From the IMG/VR virus record IMGVR_UViG_3300043446_002750, positions 1 through 33,788 of that record: DNA of 33,788 bases. The stretch is one strand, 5' to 3'. The notes under the pieces are model-generated. The model worked only from the letters and a program-made list of their open reading frames with translations, made no database searches and was not told where the DNA came from. The position numbers and the translations under genes were made by a program. This document shows, piece by piece, positions 6,090 to 12,127 of this stretch; the stretch's first letter is position 1, and each line of letters begins with the position of its first letter. Origin of the DNA: a virus.

Positions 6090-6590
6090 ATGAATCTTGC
6101 TTTATATCAAATCGCAGATCAATATTTGCAGGATATGCAAATGCTGCAAGAACGCGATCTTGACGATCAGACGTTTGTCGATACGCTCGAAAGTTTGTCT
6201 GGTGATCTGGAAGTCAAAGCCATTAATGTCGCAATGTTTATCCGCAATTTGGAAGCCAGCGCAGACGCAATCAAAGCAGCGGAAAAGCAAATGGCAGACA
6301 GGCGTAAAGCCATCGAAGCAAAGACCGAACGCATGAAAGAATATCTGCTTGAAAATATGGTGCGTACTGGCATCACAAAAATTGATTGCCCGTATTTTAA
6401 AATTTCTGTGCGCGATAATCCAGATTCATTAGTTGTCGATCCTGATGCAGTAGTGCCAAACGAATATTTCAATCAGCCGCCATTGCCTGATCCTGTATTG
6501 GACAAAATGCGATTGAAAAAAGATTTGCAATTAGGGGTTGTGGTGGATGGTTGTAAATTGGAGCGCAAGAAACGTATTGAAATCAAATGA
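6090..6590 (+). CDS. Siphovirus Gp157-family protein
   Basis: The protein has 166 residues. It has the usual Gp157 plan: an N-terminal helix (LYQIADQYLQDMQMLQERDL), a central segment LEVKAINVAMFIRNLEASAD, a long coiled coil (AIKAAEKQMADRRKAIEAKT) and a C-terminal beta part (CPYFKISVRDNPDSLVVD, then VPNEYF). The family is named after a Streptococcus phage Sfi protein linked to phage resistance and is nearly always next to recombinase and SSB genes, suggesting a role in DNA recombination or protection. The SD AAAAGGATAAA precedes ATG. The family call is strong; its mechanism is unknown. Confidence 0.85.
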   Translation: MNLALYQIADQYLQDMQMLQERDLDDQTFVDTLESLSGDLEVKAINVAMFIRNLEASADAIKAAEKQMADRRKAIEAKTERMKEYLLENMVRTGITKIDCPYFKISVRDNPDSLVVDPDAVVPNEYFNQPPLPDPVLDKMRLKKDLQLGVVVDGCKLERKKRIEIK

Positions 6591-6599
6591 GGAAATAAA

Positions 6600-7001
6600 A
6601 TGGCATCTGTAAACAAAGCAATTATTGTCGGGCATTTGGGGCAAGACCCTGAATTGCGATATACATCTGGCGGTGATGCAGCCGCCAATATATCGGTGGC
6701 AACATCCGAGCAATGGAAAGACAAACATTCTGGCGAACAAAAAGAGCAAACCGAATGGCATCGAGTTTCTTTTTTTGGCAAACCAGCAGAAATTGTCTGT
6801 CAGTATTTGCGGAAAGGATCGCAGATATACGTTGAAGGCAAAATCCGCAGCAAGAAATACACAGACAAAAATGGCATTGAACGAACAACATTTGAAATCA
6901 TTGCTGAATCGTTCAAAATGCTAGGCAGCAAATCAGAATCAGGCAGCACGAAAAAAGCAGCACCGCAGTCTGATATACCGCATGACGATATTCCATTTTA
7001 G
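6600..7001 (+). CDS. ssb: Single-stranded DNA-binding protein
   Basis: The protein has 133 residues. The OB fold spans about 3-108: NKAIIVGHLGQDPELRYTSG, then ISVATSEQWKD, TEWHRVSFFGKPAEIVCQYL, KGSQIYVEGKIRSKKY and TTFEIIAESFKMLG. A short flexible linker follows, and the last residues DDIPF are the acidic tip used by bacterial SSBs to dock partner proteins. It protects single-stranded DNA during phage replication and recombination. The SD is TGAGGAAATAAA, ten bases after the Gp157 stop. Confidence 0.95.
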   Translation: MASVNKAIIVGHLGQDPELRYTSGGDAAANISVATSEQWKDKHSGEQKEQTEWHRVSFFGKPAEIVCQYLRKGSQIYVEGKIRSKKYTDKNGIERTTFEIIAESFKMLGSKSESGSTKKAAPQSDIPHDDIPF

Positions 7002-7013
7002 AAAGGATAAATC

Positions 7014-7160
7014 ATGAAATATATTATTGCCCTTTGGTTAGCCGCAACCGCAACATTGTCTTATGCAGCTTGCACATACAATACTTATTGCAACAATGGT
7101 CAATGTGTATATTGCACTACCTGCTGTTACGGAAGCCAGTGTAATACCACCTGCAATTAA
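7014..7160 (+). CDS. Secreted Cys-rich micro-protein
   Basis: The reading frame encodes 48 residues. The N-terminus MKYIIALWLAATATLSYA is a classic signal peptide (Lys, hydrophobic core, small residues before the expected cut at about A18/A19). The mature part of about 30 residues has eight cysteines (positions 20, 26, 31, 34, 37, 38, 43, 47) with CVYCTTCCYG at the centre, which suggests disulphide bonding in the periplasm. The SD is GAAAGGATAAATC. It sits just after SSB in the early unit. Its function is unknown; superinfection exclusion or an envelope effect are guesses. Confidence 0.65.
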   Translation: MKYIIALWLAATATLSYAACTYNTYCNNGQCVYCTTCCYGSQCNTTCN

Positions 7161-7178
7161 GATCATGGGCAAAAGCAG

Positions 7179-7259
7179 ATGCTGTGCAATCCGATTAACA
7201 TAGGGTTCATCGGCACAGTGGAGCGAGTAGCCCACCTTTTTCTATGTGAGGAAATATGA
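7179..7259 (+). CDS. Possible 26-residue peptide
   Basis: An open frame MLCNPINIGFIGTVERVAHL, followed by FLCEEI, runs from ATG 7179 and its stop overlaps the next ATG as ATGA, which is how neighbouring genes are joined. The SD is poor (GGGCAAAAGCAG). Without this peptide the 95 bases between the Cys-rich gene and the next gene would be untranslated leader. It is listed only as a possibility. Confidence 0.25.
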   Translation: MLCNPINIGFIGTVERVAHLFLCEEI

Positions 7260-7594
7260 AAGAAATTGTCACCGATAATGACGTTCAAAAAGCATTAGAC
7301 TTTTTGCGTCATGAAGCCCAAAACGCCGCCGAAGCAAAAGCCCACCGCTTATACATGGTTGAATATCGCAAGACCATGAAAGCAAACATGATGCAAATGC
7401 ATCTGAATAAACCTGTTGCCGCACAAGAACGCGAAGCATATCGAGCCGAAGAATATATTGCTCATTTGGATGCGCTCAAAGCAGCAATCACGCAAGACGT
7501 TTATTTTGAATGGAAACGCGCCGCAGCCGAAGCCACTATTGAGGCATGGCGCACATTAAATGCCAATCGCCGCGGGGAAGGAAAACTACAATGA
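7256..7594 (+). CDS. Hypothetical helical early protein
   Basis: The protein has 112 residues and is almost fully helical, rich in Ala, Glu and Lys (DVQKALDFLRHEAQNAAEAK, EAYRAEEYIAHLDALKAAIT, then WKRAAAEATIEAWRTLNA). Small helical proteins of this style are common beside phage SSB genes and may bind DNA-replication partners; no activity is known. The SD leader TATGTGAGGAAAT precedes ATG. The stop overlaps the next start as ATGA. Confidence 0.65.
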   Translation: MKEIVTDNDVQKALDFLRHEAQNAAEAKAHRLYMVEYRKTMKANMMQMHLNKPVAAQEREAYRAEEYIAHLDALKAAITQDVYFEWKRAAAEATIEAWRTLNANRRGEGKLQ

Positions 7595-7935
7595 ATGTAA
7601 AAGCATTTTATATTATTAATACATTAATGGAAAACAAAGAAAAGTTTTCAGATGAATTTATAAATTGGTTTCCTGAAAACGAACACGTTTGGAATGCTTT
7701 TGCTCTTGAAACAATGAAAGTAAAACGCGCAGGATTTAAACATTACTCAGCAAGAACAATTGTTCATGTATTGCGGCATCATTCAGCCATTGCAGAAAAA
7801 GGCAGCGAATGGAAAATTAACGATCATCATAGCCCGTATCTTGCAAGATTGTTTGATATTGTGTGGCCTGAACATTCTGGTTTATTTGAATATCGCACTA
7901 CCAAAAAAACAAAGGTAAATTATGAGACAAAATGA
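7591..7935 (+). CDS. Hypothetical early protein
   Basis: The protein has 114 residues starting MNVKAFYIINTLMENKEKFS, with SD GGGGAAGGA before the ATG. It contains FPENEHVWNAFALETMKVKR, SARTIVHVLRHHSAIAEKG and WKINDHHSPYLARLFD, followed by IVWPEHSGLFEYR. This matches small phage proteins that carry a winged-helix-like WxxxDHHxxYLAR pattern, but no function is established. The base composition is more AT-rich than the neighbours on its left. Confidence 0.65.
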   Translation: MNVKAFYIINTLMENKEKFSDEFINWFPENEHVWNAFALETMKVKRAGFKHYSARTIVHVLRHHSAIAEKGSEWKINDHHSPYLARLFDIVWPEHSGLFEYRTTKKTKVNYETK

Positions 7936-8107
7936 TTTTGTTGAAATGGTAAAAAAAACTGGTTTTGATGAGGCAACAAAACAATTGCTCATTACAAGTT
8001 ATTTTATTGGGTACGATCAAGGCAAAATTGAACAAATGCGCGATGTAATTGATCGCATGGATTTAATCGCCGCCAAACGCCAAATGGAATTTGCGACCAG
8101 ACAATAA
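7922..8107 (+). CDS. Hypothetical small protein
   Basis: The protein has 61 residues starting MRQNDFVEMVKKTGFDEATK. It is helical, with LLITSYFIGYDQGKIEQMRD near the middle. It overlaps the previous gene by 14 bases and lies just before the MazG-like gene. No family is recognised. Confidence 0.55.
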   Translation: MRQNDFVEMVKKTGFDEATKQLLITSYFIGYDQGKIEQMRDVIDRMDLIAAKRQMEFATRQ

Positions 8108-8115
8108 GAAAAAAT

Positions 8116-8424
8116 ATGAATACATTTAACATTATTGAATTGGACGTTATCCGTTGGGGTGAAAAACGAGGCATCATCCAGAACAGCACCAGCGCAGCGC
8201 AAGTTAAAAAAACGCAAGAAGAAGTACAAGAACTGGTTGACGCTATTGCAGCCAATGATAAAGCAGGTATCATTGACGCGATTGGCGATGTGATGGTGAC
8301 GCTTACCATGATTGCCGCCATTGAAGATTTGCCGCTTGTCGCTTGTTATCAAGCAGCGTATGACCAGATAAAGAATCGCAAAGGATATTTAGATGCAAAC
8401 GGATTGTGGATCAAGGAATCTTGA
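8116..8424 (+). CDS. MazG-like nucleotide pyrophosphohydrolase
   Basis: The protein has 102 residues. The all-alpha NTP pyrophosphohydrolase pattern is visible: QVKKTQEEVQELVDAIAAND (about 30-49) with the paired acidic ExxE-type motif, and AGIIDAIGDVMVTLTMIAAI (about 51-70) with the second acidic set that binds magnesium. Such enzymes hydrolyse NTPs or alarmones such as ppGpp to monophosphates and are frequent in phages, where they may adjust the nucleotide pool or the stringent response. There is only a weak SD (AAGAAAAAAT). The C-terminal end KGYLDANGLWIKES is typical of phage members. Confidence 0.8.
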   Translation: MNTFNIIELDVIRWGEKRGIIQNSTSAAQVKKTQEEVQELVDAIAANDKAGIIDAIGDVMVTLTMIAAIEDLPLVACYQAAYDQIKNRKGYLDANGLWIKES

Positions 8425-8572
8425 GCCAGCACCAGAAAGCCCGGCAGGTACAAGGTATTGCAGCAATTGTCAGATGACCAAAAATTCTGTTGGTGGTTTT
8501 TGGAAACTTTATGAAAACAAAAAAAATCGGCGTTGGGTTTGCAAAGGTTGCGCTGAACGCCGATTTAGATAG
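8393..8572 (+). CDS. Zinc-ribbon micro-protein overlapping the MazG-like gene
   Basis: The reading frame encodes 59 residues from ATG 8393, which overlaps the MazG-like gene by 32 bases in another frame. The SD AAAGGAT lies about 7 bases before ATG. The C-terminal half has two clean CxxC knuckles: YCSNCQMTKNSVGGFW (C23, C26) and WVCKGCAERRFR (C50, C53). This is the layout of a four-cysteine zinc ribbon. The N-terminal 20 residues are Pro/Glu-rich and may be flexible. Function is unknown; nucleic-acid binding is likely. Without this gene the stretch 8425-8581 would be non-coding. Confidence 0.65.
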   Translation: MQTDCGSRNLEPAPESPAGTRYCSNCQMTKNSVGGFWKLYENKKNRRWVCKGCAERRFR

Positions 8573-8581
8573 CGAGGCAAT

Positions 8582-8779
8582 ATGAAAGCAGCGGTGATTG
8601 TTATGCTGTTTTATTTATTTGTATCTGTTGCAAGTATTTGCATGATTGCTTTGTTGATTCAAAAGCCGCCGCGAATACCTTGTGACATTATCGAAATTAG
8701 TCCCGATGTATCAAATACAGATCGAGAATATTGCCGTCAATTAAGGCATCGGCAATCATCATCAAAGCATTTTCTTTAA
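8582..8779 (+). CDS. Small membrane-anchored protein, last gene of the early unit
   Basis: The protein has 65 residues. The N-terminal part is a strong membrane segment (VIVMLFYLFVSVASICMIAL, about 5-24). The tail RIPCDIIEISPDVSNTDREY, followed by CRQLR, faces one side of the membrane; a C..IE.SPD....rEyCR pattern is common to small proteobacterial and phage proteins. Its last four bases overlap the convergent endolysin gene. Its role is unknown. Confidence 0.55.
   Translation: MKAAVIVMLFYLFVSVASICMIALLIQKPPRIPCDIIEISPDVSNTDREYCRQLRHRQSSSKHFL
8730..8756. other. Inverted repeat near the convergent gene ends
   Basis: ATTGCCG (8730-8736) and CGGCAAT (8750-8756) can form a 7-bp stem with a 13-base loop. 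It lies in the last codons of the early unit, just before the convergent endolysin stop. No adjacent T tract is present on either strand, although TTTTCTTT follows 14 bases later on the + strand. A weak terminator is possible. Confidence 0.3.
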
Positions 8780-9252
8780 GGTTGCAGGTAAAACATACGT
8801 TCATCATTGCGCCGCTTTACCAGACCTTTTAATACTTTGCCGCCAGCTTTGACGTATTTTAGGAATTCTTTAGACGCACCCTGATAATCGCCGCGATTGT
8901 GTTTCATGCGAAGCGTTGACCGCTGCAATGTGCCGTTTCCTAGATTGAAAGCAAAGGATACAAGTGCATCCATGCGCCCTTGATTAAGCCCAATAGGACA
9001 ATAACGGGATACGCCTGTGACAAACCGTTTAAGATCGTAAATAAGCAGCGCATCGACTTCCTCTTTTGTCCATATTTTATTGTCTTGTGGGCGCAATTGA
9101 ACCGACATTCTTTGATCCATCGGCAATTTGCCTTGCTCTGGATACAATACATGACCAACACCAACAGTCCAAAGCAATGCCGGGCAGCGGTATGGTTTAT
9201 ATTTTACGCCTTCATGATGTTTCAGCACATCAAGCATTTTTTGGCTAATCAT
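8776..9252 (-). CDS. Endolysin, GH24 lysozyme (muramidase)
   Basis: The protein has 158 residues. The catalytic glutamate is E14 in HHEGVKYKPY, and the second part of the active site is YRCPALLWTVGVGHV with T29. The usual aspartate position is occupied by C23, as in many phage T4-lysozyme relatives with an YxCPaGvWTiGyGh motif. The later segments NQGRMDALVSFAFNLGNGTL and VKRRNDERMFYL are also typical of GH24. It hydrolyses the MurNAc-GlcNAc bonds of peptidoglycan. No signal or SAR segment is seen at the N-terminus, so release should need the holin encoded just upstream (ATGA overlap). It is the last gene of the leftward unit. Confidence 0.93.
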   Translation of the reverse strand: MISQKMLDVLKHHEGVKYKPYRCPALLWTVGVGHVLYPEQGKLPMDQRMSVQLRPQDNKIWTKEEVDALLIYDLKRFVTGVSRYCPIGLNQGRMDALVSFAFNLGNGTLQRSTLRMKHNRGDYQGASKEFLKYVKAGGKVLKGLVKRRNDERMFYLQP

Positions 9253-9764
9253 TTGCCGAATGCCCTGCCGCCAAAATGAAACGCTATGATGGCGGCAAAC
9301 AATGCTTGCGTTTCATCATCCCAAAGTTGGTTTGCCATATCGGTAAAATTTACGCCAGCCTCAAATCCTTTATATGCAAGCGTTGCATCAATAGCGCACA
9401 GCAGGAAAAAGAAACCGTAAGTGATGACCGGGCGAACGCTTGTGCGTAGATTAATCATCCACTGACTAGCACCTTGACCGATGGCAATATCATGGGCATA
9501 AATCGCCGCCATCTCAGCCTGTTGCGCCTGAATCAATGCTTGCTGCGTTGTCGCTGCCGATTCTGTTTTTATTTCATCCAGCCGAATTTCTTCGATTCGC
9601 TCTTGCGCTTTATATCCACGTTCAAGCATTTGCAATTCACGCTCAGTCTGCAATTTTGCAAGTTCTAATTCGTGCTTTTTATCGGATTTATCTTGGAAAA
9701 AATCCAAAATCTTTGGCAAGCCGCCCATCAAAAATGATAGAAATGTTGATAGCATTGTCAGCAT
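9249..9764 (-). CDS. Holin, GTA 3TM-type
   Basis: The protein has 171 residues from ATG 9764, chosen because a near-perfect SD (AAGGAGG) lies 6 bases upstream and the start overlaps the previous stop as TAATG. An N-terminal hydrophobic stretch (MLTMLSTFLSFLMGGLPKIL) is followed by a long charged coiled coil (about 25-95). Two C-terminal membrane segments follow (VITYGFFFLLCAIDATLAY and ALFAAIIAFHFGG), ending FGGRAFGK. The W-D-D-E-T-Q-A-L-F-A-A-I-I-A-F pattern is typical of the 3TM holin family found in gene transfer agents and phages. It would open the inner membrane so the neighbouring endolysin can reach the wall. Confidence 0.8.
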   Translation of the reverse strand: MLTMLSTFLSFLMGGLPKILDFFQDKSDKKHELELAKLQTERELQMLERGYKAQERIEEIRLDEIKTESAATTQQALIQAQQAEMAAIYAHDIAIGQGASQWMINLRTSVRPVITYGFFFLLCAIDATLAYKGFEAGVNFTDMANQLWDDETQALFAAIIAFHFGGRAFGK

Positions 9765-10387
9765 TAATAACCTCCTTGTTGAAACATCCACCAGATTGCA
9801 TAAGCTAATGCAATGCTTCCAATTGCACCAAAAATCACGCCAATTATTATTTGCACGTTATCCCAAAACTGTTCTTTTTCTCTGCGCTTTTTCATTGCCG
9901 CGACTTTTTCAGCAAGCCGCTTTTCCATTTCCGCTTTGCGTTTTGCTTCCGCTTTTTCTTGCCGATCTGATTGCAGCTTGTTTAATCGCCGGTTGAAATC
10001 ATTCCATAAACCTGCTTCAGAAAAATTGTATATGAGCCATTGCTTTATGTTTTCATAAAACATTTTTTGCTCACGATCAATCGCCATCATTTCCAAGACA
10101 TATTCAGCATCGGAAATATATTCTGGTGGCTTTACTCCGGTTTCCTCAACAATTGCATCTTGCTTTTGCTGCGCCTCGACTAATTCGATGCGCTTTTCTT
10201 CATATTTGCTGGAATGAGAAAAAAATTTTGAGAATGATGGCATGGCATCCATCAATGATGCGCCAGCACCGACCATTTCCTCTAATTCTTTGAATGTTTC
10301 TTTGGCTAAATGCGCCGTTTCTTTTACGCCAGTGAGCGCAAGTTTAACGCCCTGCGCCACCATAATTGCTGTGGATATTGGTTCCAT
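9764..10387 (-). CDS. Coiled-coil membrane protein of the lysis region
   Basis: The protein has 207 residues. It starts MEPISTAIMVAQGVKLALTG, has a helical middle (about 20-110), then a long basic coiled coil rich in Lys, Arg and Glu (about 125-175). It ends with a membrane helix (VQIIIGVIFGAIGSIALAYA, about 178-202). The C-terminal anchor and cytoplasmic-style coiled coil resemble virion or lysis accessory proteins. A spanin-like or holin-partner role follows only from position next to holin and endolysin. The ATG is preceded by a poor SD (GGTG). Confidence 0.6.
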   Translation of the reverse strand: MEPISTAIMVAQGVKLALTGVKETAHLAKETFKELEEMVGAGASLMDAMPSFSKFFSHSSKYEEKRIELVEAQQKQDAIVEETGVKPPEYISDAEYVLEMMAIDREQKMFYENIKQWLIYNFSEAGLWNDFNRRLNKLQSDRQEKAEAKRKAEMEKRLAEKVAAMKKRREKEQFWDNVQIIIGVIFGAIGSIALAYAIWWMFQQGGY

Positions 10388-10394
10388 AATGCAC

Positions 10395-10425
10395 CATAAG
10401 ATTTAAATTTTTATTTTGTCTTATG
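10395..10425. other. AT-rich inverted repeat between lysis-region genes
   Basis: CATAAGA (10395-10401) and TCTTATG (10419-10425) form a 7-bp inverted repeat with a 17-base AT-only-plus-one-G loop, in the 52-base gap upstream of the 207-residue gene. No T tract of terminator type follows. It could be a regulatory hairpin or a binding site. Confidence 0.3.
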
Positions 10426-10439
10426 ATGTTTTTATTTGC

Positions 10440-10718
10440 TTAAAATAAATGCAATTGCTTTTTCATAGCAATAATTTCTTCGCGCAAAGCATCATTCATT
10501 TCTTCACATTTGCGGTTTTGTTGTTCAACAGTTGCCAAACGATCCGATAAGCGGGTGACTTCCTCACGCAAAGTCGTGATGACTTGTTGCCATGCAGCGT
10601 CAGTGGCATCAGCAGCTTTGTTGCTGCGGCTGTCGGCCATGATCTTCTGATACATACCGTAAGCACCAGCACCAGCAGCAGCGATACCAACGCCAATGTT
10701 AGTCAACCAGTCAGGCAT
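10440..10718 (-). CDS. Membrane-anchored coiled-coil protein (spanin-like)
   Basis: The protein has 92 residues from ATG 10718. The start is chosen because GAGGTG precedes it and it overlaps the previous gene as ATGCCTGA. The N-terminal half-buried segment IGVGIAAAGAGAYGMY (about 8-23) could be a membrane or signal-anchor helix. Residues about 45-90 (VITTLREEVTRLSDRLATVE, then REEIIAMKKQLHLF) form a coiled coil. This layout is that of an inner-membrane spanin, but no partner lipoprotein was found. Function is inferred from shape and from position near holin and endolysin. Confidence 0.55.
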   Translation of the reverse strand: MPDWLTNIGVGIAAAGAGAYGMYQKIMADSRSNKAADATDAAWQQVITTLREEVTRLSDRLATVEQQNRKCEEMNDALREEIIAMKKQLHLF

Positions 10719-10881
10719 CGCCCACCTCGTCCGCAGGTTCCGGCGTGTTGCCTTCTTCAAGCCACTTCAGATACTGCTGGTAGTCGGTGTTCGCTGGATC
10801 AAAGGGGATAAACATATTTGTTTTTACAAGAACCACATAGCATGGTTCTGTTCTATCAATCGGTGTAAAAAGTTTGTACAT
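10711..10881 (-). CDS. Small conserved-type protein after the tail fibre
   Basis: The reading frame encodes 56 residues: MYKLFTPIDRTEPCYVVLVK at the start, then FIPFDPANTDYQQYLKWLEE and GNTPEPADEVGDA. The segment FDPAN.DYQ.YL.WL..GN.P.PAD is common in small proteins behind phage tail fibres. Its ATG directly follows the fibre stop (TAAATG), with GGAG as SD inside the fibre gene, and its end overlaps the next start. It may assist tail-fibre folding, which is inference from position. Confidence 0.7.
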   Translation of the reverse strand: MYKLFTPIDRTEPCYVVLVKTNMFIPFDPANTDYQQYLKWLEEGNTPEPADEVGDA

Positions 10882-12126
10882 TTATAACTCCGCAGAAAGA
10901 CGAATTGGGAAAGAACCAACATAAGAGCCGGGTCTACCTGTGGCAGCGCCAGCGGCAGCTAAAGCATAAAAGTTATAGTTCTCTGTTGATTGATAACCAT
11001 AAGCGCCAAATGAACCCGGATTTGTAGTTCCAGCCCCAACAATGTCAATGTAGTTTGTCATTGTTCCAGATGGCAATGTTGTGCTTGGGTTTGTTCTCAT
11101 TGTCACAGGCAGTTTTGCTGTTAAAAAAACATCAGCCGATGACCAATAAGACCCAAAAGCAACACCAGACGTAAACTGGTAGTAATACCGCTGACACAAC
11201 GCCAACTCCGTACCATACGGCCTGTAATCAAACGATGTCGCTGTGCTGCCTTTTTCGAGTTGGACTCCGGTGATGTAGAAGGTTGCGCCGTTGGTTCCGA
11301 CTACGCTAGTTGCGCCAGATGGCTGAAGATATAAAGCACCAGCCCATGTATTTGCTGTACCGTTGTAGTTTGATCCACAACCAAGACTCCAGTAAATATA
11401 TAATCCAATACCGTTAGTTGCCCCAACCCATGTACCTGTTGTATCGCCGGGAATTGTTACTGTCTTGTATTCCCAAGTGTTTGCAGAGTTAATTGTGTAA
11501 CTAAATGGATAAGACCGATTTGTTGCATTATTAAATACAGACGCACCAAACGAACCCGTCAGTGAAGAACGAACCCAAAAAGATAAAGTAACTGCCGAAG
11601 CATTTGCAGTTCCCCATGCCATGTCAGCAAAGTTATAACCTTCAATTTTTTGACCAATATTAAAATTATCAGCCGCACCAACAGAATATGCAGAACTTGA
11701 AGTTACCCCTAAATAATTTGAAAAACCTACAGGAGACGTAACAGAACCAGCGTTCTGTTGCACTGTAAATTTTGACGCTTGGGAAACTGAAGCAAACCAT
11801 CTATCAAGCATGTATTGAAGATTGGTAGGCGTAACACTCGCCCCAGCATTACGCTGGTCGATCACCATCGCGCCGTTGATGATGCGGTTTTTGAAGCCGA
11901 GCGTATTGCCATTTGCATAACTTTGCAAAGTTGAACTATATGCTTGAACATTTGTGCCGGGAACTAATTGCAATGCTGTTTGCGCCGCAGCCGGGTTGCC
12001 TGTCATTCCAAGCAAGCCGGTTACATAATCCCACAGCGTACCAAATCCAGCCCTTGCAACCGCATTTGACGGGTTTGGATATGTATCAGAAATTTCCGTT
12101 TTTGCCGGTGGTGGTGAATATGCCAT
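10882..12126 (-). CDS. Tail fibre / receptor-binding protein
   Basis: The protein has 414 residues. The N-terminal region (MAYSPPPAKTEISDTYPNPS, to about 70) probably attaches to the tail tip. It is followed by NRIINGAMVIDQRNAG (about 79-95), a segment widespread in phage tail fibres. The centre and C-terminal half are rich in Gly, Ser, Thr and Asn with alternating beta patterns (SFWVRSSLTGSFG, then WEYKTVTIPGDTTG and FYITGVQLEKGSTATSFDYR), as in carbohydrate-binding jelly-roll domains. It likely recognises a surface glycan. The DNA is less AT-rich than the adjacent J-like gene, fitting a swapped host-range module. Confidence 0.8.
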   Translation of the reverse strand: MAYSPPPAKTEISDTYPNPSNAVARAGFGTLWDYVTGLLGMTGNPAAAQTALQLVPGTNVQAYSSTLQSYANGNTLGFKNRIINGAMVIDQRNAGASVTPTNLQYMLDRWFASVSQASKFTVQQNAGSVTSPVGFSNYLGVTSSSAYSVGAADNFNIGQKIEGYNFADMAWGTANASAVTLSFWVRSSLTGSFGASVFNNATNRSYPFSYTINSANTWEYKTVTIPGDTTGTWVGATNGIGLYIYWSLGCGSNYNGTANTWAGALYLQPSGATSVVGTNGATFYITGVQLEKGSTATSFDYRPYGTELALCQRYYYQFTSGVAFGSYWSSADVFLTAKLPVTMRTNPSTTLPSGTMTNYIDIVGAGTTNPGSFGAYGYQSTENYNFYALAAAGAATGRPGSYVGSFPIRLSAEL

Positions 12127-12127
12127 C

